Shown here piece by piece: positions 1 to 9,327 of a stretch of DNA of 64,000 bases. The first letter of the stretch is position 1; each line of letters begins with the position of its first letter. Position numbers and translations under genes: made by a program. Below the pieces are notes generated by a model. It saw only the letters and a program-made list of their open reading frames with translations. It was not told the DNA's origin and did no database searches. The DNA comes from Oscillatoriophycideae cyanobacterium NC_groundwater_1537_Pr4_S-0.65um_50_18 (GTDB lineage Bacteria > Cyanobacteriota > Cyanobacteriia > Elainellales > Elainellaceae): positions 84,070-148,069 of the forward strand of contig JACQYI010000061.1 of the NCBI GenBank assembly GCA_016208305.1, read 5' to 3'.

Positions 1-784
1 GCCCCAAGGCAATGGGCACCCAAAAACCAGCAGCCATACTCATGACCATCGCAAAGGTGAAATTGCCCAGGTAAATCACAAGCGGCAGATTGAGATCGGC
101 AGGTTGCAACACAGGGAGCCGCTGACCCCAGAGCAAGGTTGCGACCGACATAAACACAATGCCTGTACCCATCCAGCCCACAAAGTTTTGGTAGGGCATG
201 CCAAAGAATGCGCCGGGCTGATGCCAATACCAAAAAGGTAGGGTGGTTTGGCTCATGGCGGGATCAAGGACAAAATCCCAGGAGGTGAGCAGCAGTGCCC
301 CTAGCGCGATCGCCCCTGTCTGTACCAACCAGCCAAACTGAGGCAAGCGTCGGCTTAAGCCAGTCCGCGCCAATAGGTAGGCCGATAAACCCAGGTAGAA
401 CCAGGAAAGGGGAATCGTAAAGGGAACAAGCCCAGCAATTTTGTAGCCCAAACCGCTCAAGTAGCTGTAGTCACCGAAGGGAAAGCCTGTGCTAGTGCCC
501 AAAAGTTCGCTGCTGAGGGAAATGCCGATCGCGGGGATCATAAACATCAGCCAGTTGCGTAGCCCCAACGTCCGGTAGGCATAAAGCGCAACGGCGATCG
601 CGCCTAGCAGAATATAGGCAACGCCTCCTCCAGCCATACTCCAACGAAACATTTTTTGCCCATAGGGCAGGAGCGACAAAAACTCAGGGTGGGGAGCCAC
701 CAGCAAAATGCCTGCCAGCCCAAATGCCATTGATACCAAATGACCTATCAGGCAAAACCGCTCAACTCTCATCAGTAGCCCCAT
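1..784 (-). CDS. cruF: Carotenoid 1',2'-hydratase CruF (3' end outside window)
   Basis: The frame is open from the window edge to an ATG at 784, preceded by GGAG seven bases upstream and an in-frame TAG just before it. The translation is a polytopic membrane protein with about six hydrophobic segments. Stretches such as ELLGTSTGFPFGDYSYL and YKIAGLVPFTIPLSWFY are hallmarks I recognise from cyanobacterial CruF (DUF422), which hydrates the psi-end of gamma-carotene on the way to myxol glycosides. About 261 codons are present and the C-terminus is missing. GTG directly before the ATG is an alternative start. CruF usually works with the glycosyltransferase CruG, which is not in view. A ketolase gene lies further right in the window (10751-11566), so this organism probably makes ketolated and myxol-type carotenoids (inference). 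Confidence 0.85.
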   Translation of the reverse strand, partial: MGLLMRVERFCLIGHLVSMAFGLAGILLVAPHPEFLSLLPYGQKMFRWSMAGGGVAYILLGAIAVALYAYRTLGLRNWLMFMIPAIGISLSSELLGTSTGFPFGDYSYLSGLGYKIAGLVPFTIPLSWFYLGLSAYLLARTGLSRRLPQFGWLVQTGAIALGALLLTSWDFVLDPAMSQTTLPFWYWHQPGAFFGMPYQNFVGWMGTGIVFMSVATLLWGQRLPVLQPADLNLPLVIYLGNFTFAMVMSMAAGFWVPIALG

Positions 785-1186
785 CACAGACTCCTAGACT
801 AAACACTTGACCTTGTGAACACTTGACCCTAAGCGATCGATCTCTTGCAGACTAGGGCTTTTGAATTGGGTGAGTGAGGGCTATGCCCCTACCCACCTCA
901 TTTGCAAGAGGTTTAATCAGCCCGTAGACCGTTGCAAGTCTCAACGAACCCATCTATTTAACCGCTTAGGACAGCAGCCTCGACGCTTTGCACAACCAGA
1001 GGCTGCTGTCTCATGACATTGCGAACAAATTGCGAACCCTAATCTCTGTCAAGATTACTGCAAAATTATAAGATTTGTAAATTCTAGATTCAATTTAAGC
1101 CCTAATTGGCCTCAATTTTGCATTCTTGCGCTGGAACTGGCCTGAATCAGAGCTGCGCCAAAATGAGGCGGCCAATGCGCTCAACC
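785..1186. other. Intergenic region with a dispersed hairpin repeat
   Basis: This stretch separates the start of cruF (leftward) from the 3' end of the cyclase gene (also leftward), so it should hold the cyclase terminator and the cruF promoter. No reading frame with coding character is visible. It contains one copy of a hairpin element bounded by CTCTTGCA and TTGCAAGAG (about 841-917), related to a second copy upstream of ureC. Confidence 0.5.
841..917. repeat. Dispersed hairpin repeat, copy 1
   Basis: The left end TCTCTTGCAGA and right end ATTTGCAAGAG are inverted. Between them lies an imperfect GGGTGAGTGAGGG / CCCCTACCCACC hairpin. The same order of motifs (TTGCAGA, TTTTGA or TTTTAGA, a G-rich arm, TGCCC, ATTTGCAAGAG, TTTA) recurs at 22240-22319. 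Ends are approximate. Confidence 0.5.
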
Positions 1187-2662
1187 CTACAGCTTGCCCA
1201 TTAACCAATGGGTCGTAATTTCACCAAAACCGCGAACCGCGATCGTGCCCCGCTGCTGGAGCCGATATTTGCCTTTCAGGCGATCGTAAGTCGCTGGAGC
1301 AATTTGAATACAGCCTGCTAGCCCCTGAGTCTCCATCCGGCTAGCCAGATTGACGGTATCTCCCCACAAGTCATAAGAAAACTTTTTGGTGCCGATTACC
1401 CCTGCCACCACTGAACCGGTGTTGATGCCAATCCTAAGCTGAAATGGCTTGCCCTGCCGAGTGGGAAACTGTCCCACTGTGCGCAGCATGGTCAGCGCCA
1501 TCTCTGCCACTGCTTCAACATGGTCGCTGCGAGGGTTCGGTAAGCCCCCCGCCACCATATACTCATCGCCAATCGTTTTGATTTTCTCTAGCCCATATTG
1601 CTCAGCAAGCTGGTCAAACGCCGAAAAGATTTGGTTGAGCATCTCTACCACTTCTTTGGGTGGAACCTGGCTGGCGTAAGGGGTAAAGTCAACCAAATCG
1701 GCAAACATTACCGTGACATCGGCAAAGCTATCAGCGATCGTTTCGGGTCTGCGCTTGAGGCGCTCAGCGATCGTCTGTGGCAAAATGCTGAGCAGCAACC
1801 GCTCAGTTTCTTGTCGCTGAAGGCGTAGCTCAGTTTCAGTATTGCGGCGCTCAGTGATGTTTTGCACAGTGCCTTCGTAGTAGAGAACATCACCCACTAC
1901 GCCTCTGACGGCACGCACATTTTCTGAAATCCAAATAATGCTGCCGTCTTTGCAGTAGACCTGCGATTCGAAGTCCTCTACTTTAGCGTAGCGCCGCAGG
2001 TAAGCATTTAGCTCTTCTCTGCGTCCAGAGCGCACGTAGAGACTGCGAATATTGGTCACGGAAGCGATTAGGTCTTCAGGCGAAGCATAGCCATAAATTT
2101 TGGCAAGGGTGGGATTGGCGCTGAGATAGCGACCTTCGGGAGAGATTTGAAACAGTCCCTCTAAACAGTTTTCAAAAATGCTGCGGTATTTGTCTTCTGC
2201 CTTTTGACGTTCTGCGATTTCATGCTGCAAGCGGGCATTTTGCAGCTGTAGCTCTTGGCGCAAGCGTCGTAGGGTCAGATGGGTTTCTACACGAGCCATC
2301 ACCTCTGCCAGCTGAAAAGGCTTGGTAATGTAATCTACTCCGCCCACAGCAAAGGCTCTAATCTTATCGAGCACTTCGTCTAGCGCACTGATAAAAATAA
2401 TGGGAATGTCGCGTGCCTGATCGCTCTCTTTTAACTCTTTGCAAACGGCATAGCCGTCCATCTCAGGCATGCAAATGTCCATCAAAATCAGCTCTGGCGG
2501 CAGAATGGCGATCGCCTCTAGCGCCAGCTTGCCGCTTTTCACGGCTCTTACGGTGTACCCTTTCTGTGTTAGCAAACGGGAAAGCAGCACCAGGTTATTT
2601 GGCGCATCATCTACGATTAAGATATTTCCCCGACTGGTTTCGGGTGGGTCGCTACTCATCAT
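1187..2662 (-). CDS. Response regulator-PAS-class III adenylate cyclase
   Basis: Probably makes cAMP under control of a receiver domain. From the N-terminus: a REC domain (about 12-130) with the phospho-acceptor Asp in LMDICMPEMDG, a short coiled coil, a PAS/PAC segment (about 160-280), then a class III cyclase catalytic domain (about 320-485). The cyclase retains both metal-binding Asp (MFADLVDFT and GDEYM), the adenine-selecting Lys and Asp (EKIKTIGDEYM, YDLWGDTVN) and the transition-state Asn and Arg (NLASRME), so it looks active and adenylate-type rather than guanylate-type. I chose ATG 2662 (MMSSDPPE); the frame is open to a TTG at 2722, but those 20 residues look non-coding. No membrane segment is visible, so it is probably cytoplasmic. 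No cognate histidine kinase lies beside it. Confidence 0.88.
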   Translation of the reverse strand: MMSSDPPETSRGNILIVDDAPNNLVLLSRLLTQKGYTVRAVKSGKLALEAIAILPPELILMDICMPEMDGYAVCKELKESDQARDIPIIFISALDEVLDKIRAFAVGGVDYITKPFQLAEVMARVETHLTLRRLRQELQLQNARLQHEIAERQKAEDKYRSIFENCLEGLFQISPEGRYLSANPTLAKIYGYASPEDLIASVTNIRSLYVRSGRREELNAYLRRYAKVEDFESQVYCKDGSIIWISENVRAVRGVVGDVLYYEGTVQNITERRNTETELRLQRQETERLLLSILPQTIAERLKRRPETIADSFADVTVMFADLVDFTPYASQVPPKEVVEMLNQIFSAFDQLAEQYGLEKIKTIGDEYMVAGGLPNPRSDHVEAVAEMALTMLRTVGQFPTRQGKPFQLRIGINTGSVVAGVIGTKKFSYDLWGDTVNLASRMETQGLAGCIQIAPATYDRLKGKYRLQQRGTIAVRGFGEITTHWLMGKL

Positions 2663-3391
2663 CCCCCGTTTGACCGTCGATATAGAGTGAAATTTACAGC
2701 TTTTGCTGCTAGAGCTATGCAATAGTCTTTGGATAATAATGCTAAAAACCGAAGCTTTAACAATTTAGTCTCTCAGACTTCAGCAAAGTTCCAGAAGCTG
2801 GCAGTGTTTCAAATATATGGCTTACTTTTTGAAAGGGGGCACTCAGCAACCTATTCAAAAATAAACCGTCAGCCTGAAACAGGTCTGCGATCGCCGCTCA
2901 ACCCCTCCTCATCCAGCGCATCTGCCATTACGGCATTCTTGCGCTTTACAAGGTAGAGAGTCGTTAGCTCCATCATAAAACTCAAGATTAAGTCTGTAAT
3001 GATGGCGATCGGTGTAGTCTTAAGCTGATATGGGCTGATATGGATTATTTACGGTCAAAATGAGGCAACATCAGCATAAAACACAGCTTTTTTAAAGCTT
3101 AGCTTTATCAGAGTGGGTTTAAGAGTAGGTTTAGCAAGGTTCTGATAGGGATTTAGTTTGGGGATTGATTTTGCGGACGCGAAGCGCCGTCAACCTTGAG
3201 CCTTGAGCCTTGAAAATTGAAAATTGAGCCTTAAACATAGCTTGGTCAAGCAGTGCCCTGGCCTGCACCCTCAGCAACGGCTGTTCTCTCAAGCATGGCG
3301 AAAAGATTACGGTTGATTTTGCGGCAAAGGGGACTGATTCCCATAGACTTGGTTAGTGAATACCTGACGATACAGAAGTTGACGGAAGATT
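2663..3391. other. Long intergenic region with short AT-rich repeats
   Basis: No convincing gene. Leftward it should carry the cyclase promoter, rightward that of the gene at 3392. Near 3195-3235 there is a run of short direct repeats (CCTTGAG three times, then GAAAATT twice). A 75-codon open frame around 2729-2956 lacks a good ribosome site and family resemblance and was not called. Confidence 0.4.
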
Positions 3392-4567
3392 GTGGCGATC
3401 GCAAATGTTATCGGGATTGTCTTGATAGGTCTGGTCATTCTCATTGGCTTTGGCTTAGTTTTGTTTGAAATGCAGTTCCGTCGCCGTCCGGGCAATCGGC
3501 TTGAGGTTACCTCAGGCTCTTGGGATCTGACAGTCTATGAACCCAACGCCTATCGCTTGGTTGGCGATGTAGATCTGATTAATCGCACCACCCAGTTAGA
3601 AATCATGGTGCCTCAGTTAGAAGTCGAGGCCACCTTGCTGTCTAAGGCCAGTCTGGAGGGCATAATCAGCCAAACAAAAGTCATTGCTTGCCATCCCGAT
3701 GCGGAAGCTCGACCTGACGGCTATTGGTTTGGCTACATTGTCAAACGTAAGCCGACTCAAGTGCAGATTGTTCTGGATATTCGAGGGGAAAACTTGGCTG
3801 CTTTGCAATCGGCCTGGGTGCGGGTGAACTATACGACCTATGGGCCGGAGGGTCGCCTTCTTAAGGTTCGCCATATCGTGGTGCCGCTGAAGTTTCCTAG
3901 CGTAGAGGAATCTCAGCGCTGGCGACCCACCACCACTGCCGATGTTTTGCCTGTACGAACACATTTGCTCAGCCAGCTTGATGATCCCGTTGAGATTGTT
4001 AAGCGCTATGTGGTACCCCATGCCCAGCCAGGAGATGTGGTGACGCTAGGCGAAACGCCTGTGGCTCTGATGCAGGGTCGGTTCCGACATCCTTCTGAGG
4101 TGCATCCAGGCTGGCTTGCCAAGCGGCTTTGCTACTACTTTATGCCGACCTCTAGTTTGGCAACCGCCTGCGGATTGCAGACCTTGGTCGATATTGTGGG
4201 GGCACCACGCGTCTTTTTCGCCTTTGCCTTGGGAGCGATCGCCAAAAAATTCTTCAACCGACCCGGCGTTTTTTATCAGCTTGCCGGAGAGCAAGCCCGC
4301 TTAATTGATGATGTAACGGGTACATTGCCTCCCTATGACCAATTTATTGTGCTGGGGCCGAGCAATCCTCAACGGGTCGTTGACCAGATTCAGCAAGAAA
4401 CTGGGCTAGCTGCTGCGATCGTAGACGCGAACGACTTGAAAGCGGTTAAGATATTGGCAGCAACCTCTGGGCTTTCTGAAAAATTTCTGGAACAGGCGCT
4501 CATTACCAACCCAGCCGGAAATGCTGACGAGCAAACGCCGCTGGTCTTAATTCGCCCGACAGGTTGA
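3392..4567 (+). CDS. CofE-like (F420-0:gamma-glutamyl ligase family) membrane-anchored protein
   Basis: The start is GTG at 3392, preceded by GGAAG at normal spacing. The N-terminus is one strong transmembrane helix (about 5-25) followed by RRR, so the body is likely on the cytoplasmic face. A 100-200-residue beta-rich region precedes a C-terminal half that resembles the gamma-glutamyl ligase family annotated as F420-0:glutamate ligase (GDVVTLGETPVALMQGR near 215; AAIVDANDLKAVKILAATSG near 345). Most cyanobacteria are not known to make F420 conventionally, so the substrate is unknown and the family name should be read as homology only. It is followed closely by the GNAT-ruvX housekeeping run. 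Confidence 0.6.
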   Translation: MAIANVIGIVLIGLVILIGFGLVLFEMQFRRRPGNRLEVTSGSWDLTVYEPNAYRLVGDVDLINRTTQLEIMVPQLEVEATLLSKASLEGIISQTKVIACHPDAEARPDGYWFGYIVKRKPTQVQIVLDIRGENLAALQSAWVRVNYTTYGPEGRLLKVRHIVVPLKFPSVEESQRWRPTTTADVLPVRTHLLSQLDDPVEIVKRYVVPHAQPGDVVTLGETPVALMQGRFRHPSEVHPGWLAKRLCYYFMPTSSLATACGLQTLVDIVGAPRVFFAFALGAIAKKFFNRPGVFYQLAGEQARLIDDVTGTLPPYDQFIVLGPSNPQRVVDQIQQETGLAAAIVDANDLKAVKILAATSGLSEKFLEQALITNPAGNADEQTPLVLIRPTG

Positions 4568-4631
4568 TCCACTGGGCTGATTTTCTGAGCTGTCGGTGGT
4601 AACGCAATCCATTCATCGTTATCTTGGAAGT

Positions 4632-5882
4632 ATGACTTCAGCTCTTCCCCAACCCTCAACCCTCACGATTCGACCTTTTCAGCATCGCGATCTAGATGCA
4701 GTCGCTAGCTTAGCGGCTTCGGAAACGGCGGTCGATTCTAGTGGCAAAGATGCGGCCGAACTGGGGCGGAAGATGCAGACCGTTCGCCACTGGTATGGGC
4801 TACTGAAGTGCTTGAGCTTCTTCCCTAACCCTCTCAGATATTTTTTCTGTACCTATGTTGCAGAGCAGATTTCTCGCGTCTGCGGCATGATTCAGGTGGC
4901 TCCTTTCAACAAAACCCGCAGCACTTGGTCTGTCAAGCGGGTGACGGTTGACACGGGCGCTTTGAGTAGCGGTACGCAGTGTCTGTCTAGCGACATTGGC
5001 TCACAGCTTTTACGGCATTGTTTTCAAGCCATTTGGGAAGCGCGCACCTGGCTGATTGAAGTCAATGTCAATGACAACTTTACGCTGGCGCTCTATCGCC
5101 AAAATGGGTTTCAAACTCTGGCTCACATTACATCCTGGGCGATCGCTCCTGAGACGTTACAGGCTTTGGCTGAGCGAGAGCCGGATTTGCCTAACCTATT
5201 GCCTGTGAGCAATGCTGACGCGGTTTTGCTGCATCAGCTCGACACGGTTTCTATGCCGCCCTTAATTCGGCAGGTGTTCGATCGCCATGTGATTGACTTC
5301 AAGATCAGCTTGGTTGGCTCGATTGTCAAAAGCGTGAGTCGTTGGCTGAGTAAGACCGACTCTATCAGCGGTTATGTGTTTGAGCCTCAGCGCAAGGCGG
5401 CGATCGGCTATTTCGATCTCAAGGTTTGTCGAGATGGCTCATGCGCCCACAAGGCGGATTTAACCGTTCACCCGGCTTATACTTGGCTCTATCCAGAATT
5501 GCTGGCTCAGATGGCGCGTCTTGTCAAGGATTTGCCGCCTCAGCCGCTGCATCTTACCTCAACGGACTATCAGCAGGAGCGAGAAGAATTTCTTGAGCAG
5601 TTGGGCGCGACTCGAATCGAGCATACCTTGATGATGTCTCGCTCGGTTTGGCACAAGCTGCGTGAGTCTCGGTTTGTTGCCCTTGAAGGCTTACAGCTTT
5701 CTGAGGTGCTGCAAGGTTTACAGCCCAGCCGAAAGCCCGTACCGGGTCGCTTCTCGTTCGTTGATTCTGTGCCTCAAGAACCCATAACTAGCGCTCCCTC
5801 TGCTTCTCCGAGTGGCGATCGCAAGCTTGAGAAAATGCCGCTCTTGTCTGAATTAGATAGCTCAGAGAAAACGCCTGACTAA
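4632..5882 (+). CDS. GNAT-family N-acetyltransferase
   Basis: The start ATG 4632 (MTSALPQP) has GGAAG directly upstream; an in-frame earlier codon at 4596 is less likely. The first 170 residues form a GNAT fold: TIRPFQHRDLDAVASLA at the N-terminus, the CoA-loop region around SSDIGSQLLRHC, and the typical NDNFTLALYRQNGFQ segment. The C-terminal half (about 190-360) looks like a second, degenerate GNAT-like unit, and the last 50 residues are Pro/Ser-rich and probably disordered. Substrate unknown. It heads a conserved cyanobacterial string with ruvX, DUF3727, mltG and yqeG. Confidence 0.75.
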   Translation: MTSALPQPSTLTIRPFQHRDLDAVASLAASETAVDSSGKDAAELGRKMQTVRHWYGLLKCLSFFPNPLRYFFCTYVAEQISRVCGMIQVAPFNKTRSTWSVKRVTVDTGALSSGTQCLSSDIGSQLLRHCFQAIWEARTWLIEVNVNDNFTLALYRQNGFQTLAHITSWAIAPETLQALAEREPDLPNLLPVSNADAVLLHQLDTVSMPPLIRQVFDRHVIDFKISLVGSIVKSVSRWLSKTDSISGYVFEPQRKAAIGYFDLKVCRDGSCAHKADLTVHPAYTWLYPELLAQMARLVKDLPPQPLHLTSTDYQQEREEFLEQLGATRIEHTLMMSRSVWHKLRESRFVALEGLQLSEVLQGLQPSRKPVPGRFSFVDSVPQEPITSAPSASPSGDRKLEKMPLLSELDSSEKTPD

Positions 5883-5945
5883 GCTCTATTGTTAGCCTTA
5901 AACTGTTAGCCTTAAACACTTAACTTCCCTTGCTGGTGCGATGCT

Positions 5946-6407
5946 ATGGCTCACTTTTCCGATCGCATATCAGCTCTGGGTTTAGACGTGGGCAGAAAAC
6001 GCATTGGTGTTGCGGGGTGCGATGGCACAGGCTTAATTGCGACAGGGCTGACTACCATTGAGCGGCGATCGTTTTTGGAAGATGTGGCTCAACTTCGGGC
6101 TTTGGTCGAACAGCGGCAGGTTCAAGTGCTGGTCGTAGGTCTTCCCTATAACTTAGATGGTTCGATTGGGTTTCAAGCCAAGCAGGTGCAGAAATTTGCC
6201 AATCGCCTCAAGGAGGCTCTGCAACTTCCTGTAGAATACACAGACGAACGCCTGACCTCGGTGCAAGCTGAGCAATTCTTGAATGCTGAAAGGATTCCCC
6301 TTTCTCAAAACAAAGGCTTGATCGATCGCAAGGCAGCAGCCATTATCCTGCAACAGTGGTTAGATGAGCGGCGCATCCAAAAAAATAGAGTGAGCAGGCA
6401 GTTTTAG
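5946..6407 (+). CDS. ruvX: Putative pre-16S rRNA nuclease / Holliday junction resolvase YqgF
   Basis: An RNase H-like nuclease of 153 residues, the full length for the family. The three acidic motifs are visible: Asp14 in GLDVGRKRIGVA, the Glu of TDERLTSVQA near residue 100, and the Asp of IDRKAAAIIL near 127. VVGLPYNLDGS is the usual phosphate-loop motif. The E. coli orthologue takes part in 16S rRNA 5'-end maturation; resolvase activity is a family annotation. Position between GNAT and DUF3727 is conserved in cyanobacteria. Confidence 0.92.
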   Translation: MAHFSDRISALGLDVGRKRIGVAGCDGTGLIATGLTTIERRSFLEDVAQLRALVEQRQVQVLVVGLPYNLDGSIGFQAKQVQKFANRLKEALQLPVEYTDERLTSVQAEQFLNAERIPLSQNKGLIDRKAAAIILQQWLDERRIQKNRVSRQF

Positions 6408-6511
6408 TGCCTTTGTCTTCTGAACTGCTAACCCCTTGTGCACCGATTGCGAGATACTTGGGAAGTGTCTTTCAGGATCGGTTAGCCCTCCAACAAATCT
6501 GAGTTGAAGCT

Positions 6512-7132
6512 ATGACAAGAAAAAATTTGGGAATGGACGAAACAGCAATGGAAGATGATGCGCCAACCGTGAGTTTGACAGACGAACAGGGGCGATCGCT
6601 GCTGTGTTATGTGGAACGTTCCTTGCCCATTGAAGGCTCAGAATATGTCCTACTCCTTCCGGTAGATAGCCCCATTGAAGTGTTTGCCTGGGAAGAAGAT
6701 GATGAATCTGAAGAGGATGATGAAGTCCTGGTAGACATCGAAGATAGCGAACTAGATGAAATTTTTGCGACGGCAAAAGCGGTCTTGGCCGAAGAGAATT
6801 TGACTCTGCAACGCACAGCCCTGACCCTGACGGCAAGCGGAGACCTGCCTGAAGTTGCCGAAGAAGAAATCATCACCCTCGATATTGAAGATGATCAAGG
6901 GCAGCTCAACTTTGAGCAGTTTCAGCAATTGGCTTCCTTCTTTCACGAAGATCAAGAGTATGTGATTTGCACCCCTCTTGATCCCCTGCTGTTTTTTGCG
7001 CGGATGAATAGTAACGGCCAGCCCGAATTGCTCTCGGCTGAGGAGTTTCAGCATCTTTTGACTCTGGATGAGTTTAAGGCGATTCAATCTGAACTTGAGC
7101 AGCATGCTCATGACCTTGAGGAAGATGATTAG
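6512..7132 (+). CDS. DUF3727/DUF1292-type acidic protein
   Basis: A 206-residue, strongly acidic soluble protein. It has two related halves, each resembling the small DUF1292-like fold (TVSLTDEQGRSLLCYVERSL; FHEDQEYVICTPLDPLLFFAR), joined by a Glu/Asp-rich linker (WEEDDESEEDDEVLVDIED). The length and the location between ruvX and mltG match the cyanobacterial/plastid DUF3727 family, whose function is not known to me. ATG 6512 is taken as start; Met8 (MDETAMED) is an alternative. Confidence 0.75.
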   Translation: MTRKNLGMDETAMEDDAPTVSLTDEQGRSLLCYVERSLPIEGSEYVLLLPVDSPIEVFAWEEDDESEEDDEVLVDIEDSELDEIFATAKAVLAEENLTLQRTALTLTASGDLPEVAEEEIITLDIEDDQGQLNFEQFQQLASFFHEDQEYVICTPLDPLLFFARMNSNGQPELLSAEEFQHLLTLDEFKAIQSELEQHAHDLEEDD

Positions 7133-7244
7133 TCTAGAATCTTAGGTTTTGAGACTTGATGTTCTAGAATTCAACCCATGAGCTGAGCCATCAGCCATGC
7201 TGATCGTTGACATCCATCCTGAAGTCTCGCTTTCGTAAGTAACT

Positions 7245-8432
7245 ATGAAAACAGCAAAAGCGCAAAAAGCCGAAAAAAAGGTAGATACAGGCTCCCGCAT
7301 CTCCAAGTGGTTCTTTTACCTGATGCTGTTTCCGGCCATGCTGGGTCTTTGTGCCTGGCAAGGTTGGGCTTGGTGGAGTTGGGCCAGCGCTCCAGTGATT
7401 GATCAACCGACTGGAGCCGCTGCGCCCACTGATCCTGCTGCTCCAGCCCAAGTCAGCACGGCTCAAGCGGTACAAATCAAGGTTGCAGATGGGACTTCTG
7501 CCCAGCAAATTGGCGAAGATCTTAAAGCAGCTGGGTTGATCCGATCGCTAGATGCTTGGAACTTATGGACAAAGTGGCAGTCTTTGCAAAACTCTGGGGG
7601 CAGCTTTCAGGCTGGAACCTACGAGATTTCTCCGTCTGAATCGTTGCCCAACATTGCTGGCAAGCTTTGGGAAGGCAAGGTGGTTGAGCGGAGCTTTACA
7701 ATTCCAGAGGGCTGGTCGGTTCAGCAAATGGCAAAGTACTTTGCAGAGCAGGGCTTTTTCTCTGCTGAGGAATTTGAGGCGGCGACTCGCGAGATTCCTC
7801 GCGATCGCTTTCCCTGGCTGCCCGAAAATTTGTCGAGTCTAGAAGGCTTCCTCTATCCGGATACCTATCAGTTTTCAGGCCAGCTCACACCTCAAGGTAC
7901 GGTAGATCAAATGCTGGCTCAGTTTGAGCAGGTGGCGCTGCCTGTCTATCAGCAGGCGCAAGGGCAAACCCCTTATTCCCTCATGGCATGGGTGACGCTC
8001 GCTAGCATTGTGGAAAAAGAGGCGGTTGTGAGCCAGGAGCGGCCTCAAATTGCTAGCGTTTTTGCGAAGCGTCTTAGAGAAGATATTCCGCTGGCTTCTG
8101 ATCCGACTGTGGAGTATGGGCTAGGCATTCGGCAAACCAAAGAGCAACCTCTGACGCTGGCGCAGGTGAATACGCCTTCGCCTTACAATACTTATCTGAA
8201 CGCTGGTCTGCCTCCTGCTCCGATCGCTAGCCCCGGACGCGCCAGTCTAGAAGCTTCTGTCAATCCGGGCGATACTGAGTACCTCTATTTTGTGGCGCGC
8301 TACGACGGCACGCATGTTTTCAGCAAAACGCTGGCAGAGCATGAAGCGGCGCAGGACATCATTCGAGATGGCGTTGAGGCAGAGCAGCAAAACCAAGCCT
8401 CTCCTACTCCTTCGCCTGTGCAGCAGCCATAG
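7245..8432 (+). CDS. mltG: Endolytic murein transglycosylase MltG (YceG)
   Basis: Cleaves nascent peptidoglycan glycan strands at the outer face of the inner membrane. A basic N-terminus and one membrane helix (about 22-45) are followed by a Pro/Ala-rich spacer, a LysM-like region and the YceG catalytic domain. The catalytic-site motif SIVEKEA lies at 254-260, followed by ASDPTVEYGLG and NTPSPYNTYLNAGLPP, which are diagnostic. The C-terminal 20 residues are low-complexity. The length is slightly above the E. coli protein because of the spacer. Confidence 0.93.
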   Translation: MKTAKAQKAEKKVDTGSRISKWFFYLMLFPAMLGLCAWQGWAWWSWASAPVIDQPTGAAAPTDPAAPAQVSTAQAVQIKVADGTSAQQIGEDLKAAGLIRSLDAWNLWTKWQSLQNSGGSFQAGTYEISPSESLPNIAGKLWEGKVVERSFTIPEGWSVQQMAKYFAEQGFFSAEEFEAATREIPRDRFPWLPENLSSLEGFLYPDTYQFSGQLTPQGTVDQMLAQFEQVALPVYQQAQGQTPYSLMAWVTLASIVEKEAVVSQERPQIASVFAKRLREDIPLASDPTVEYGLGIRQTKEQPLTLAQVNTPSPYNTYLNAGLPPAPIASPGRASLEASVNPGDTEYLYFVARYDGTHVFSKTLAEHEAAQDIIRDGVEAEQQNQASPTPSPVQQP

Positions 8433-8433
8433 G

Positions 8434-8476
8434 TTTTCTGGCTCTAGTTTTCTGGTTCTCAATTTTCTGGCTCTCG
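8434..8476 (+). repeat. Three tandem 14-15 bp repeats after mltG
   Basis: Three imperfect copies of TTTTCTGGYTCT followed by two or three variable bases begin two bases after the mltG stop codon (starts at 8434, 8448 and 8463). They sit just ahead of a hairpin. Confidence 0.6.
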
Positions 8477-8486
8477 TGTTTTGACA

Positions 8487-8525
8487 AATCCTTCCTGAAG
8501 AGGCTGCGACTCTTTAGGAAGGATT
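8487..8525 (+). terminator. Strong hairpin, probable terminator of mltG
   Basis: AATCCTTCCTGAAGAG pairs with CTCTTTAGGAAGGATT: a 16-bp stem whose only non-Watson-Crick pair is G-U, with a 7-base loop. No long T-run follows, so it could also be an mRNA 3'-end stabiliser. No gene lies between here and 8762. Confidence 0.6.
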
Positions 8526-8761
8526 AAATGGAAAGCTTTATTGAGGGGCGATCGCATCCCAGGGTGCTCTAGAATTGTGGCCGATGGCTTTGAAAAGATG
8601 CTGGGCCGACTTTTGCGAAAAATAAACAAGTCTGAAGCCTTAGAGTCGCATCGTCGAAATTAGTCTATCCTGGTTGATCTCGTCGATTTCAGGGGACAAT
8701 AGATACAGGACGGGCAGATGCCTGTGTGTCATGATCACGACCTATCCAAACACTTTTCGCC

Positions 8762-9283
8762 ATGTCTTGGGGCAAACTCCTGCAACCTGATTTATTCTTG
8801 GGCAGATCTGTGCTCGATCTCAGCCCTGAGATTTTACAACAGCACAACCTGAAAGGGTTGGTGCTGGATGTAGATGAAACCCTAGTGCCCATGAGCATGG
8901 CTGATACCTCAGACGAATTGCGTCTGTGGGTTGAACGCATTAGCCCGACGATCGATCTGTGGCTCGTCAGTAACAACTTAAGCCAAGCGCGCATTAGCCG
9001 CATTGCAGAGTCTTTGGGGCTGCCCTATATTTTGGGTGCCCGCAAGCCTTCTCGACGGAAGTTGCGGCAGGCGGTAACTGCGATGAATTTACCTGTTGAG
9101 CAGGTGGCGATGGTGGGCGATCGCCTCTTTACTGATGTACTAGCTGGCAACCGTCTGGGGATGTTCACGATTTTGGTAGAGCCAATGGTCAACCCTGCCA
9201 AAATCAAGCAGCGCTATTTGTTGCGAGATTTTGAGGTTTGGCTCTCTCACTTTTTAGGCGTGTCGCTGATGCCCAGACAGTAG
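8762..9283 (+). CDS. YqeG-family HAD-IIIA phosphatase
   Basis: A 173-residue HAD-superfamily protein. The nucleophile motif LDVDETLVP carries Asp36 and Asp38, motif II is LVSNNLS, and motifs III/IV are ARKPSRRKL and MVGDRLFTDVLAGN. These match the YqeG family, including plant and cyanobacterial phosphatidylglycerophosphate phosphatase-like members; a role in PG synthesis is therefore possible but not shown. It is the last member of the conserved ruvX-mltG string. Confidence 0.85.
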   Translation: MSWGKLLQPDLFLGRSVLDLSPEILQQHNLKGLVLDVDETLVPMSMADTSDELRLWVERISPTIDLWLVSNNLSQARISRIAESLGLPYILGARKPSRRKLRQAVTAMNLPVEQVAMVGDRLFTDVLAGNRLGMFTILVEPMVNPAKIKQRYLLRDFEVWLSHFLGVSLMPRQ

Positions 9284-9285
9284 CC

Positions 9286-9311
9286 GAACCCTGCGGCAAA
9301 CCTCAGGGTTC
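9286..9311. terminator. Bidirectional hairpin between convergent genes
   Basis: GAACCCTG and CAGGGTTC form a perfect 8-bp stem, three bases after the yqeG stop and 16 bases beyond the end of the convergent oxidoreductase gene. The position fits a shared terminator. Confidence 0.55.
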
Positions 9312-9327
9312 CAGAAAGGGCTACAAA

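Noticed and set aside
2729..2956. 75-codon plus-strand frame
   Set aside because: No ribosome site, no recognisable domain and biased composition; most likely chance.
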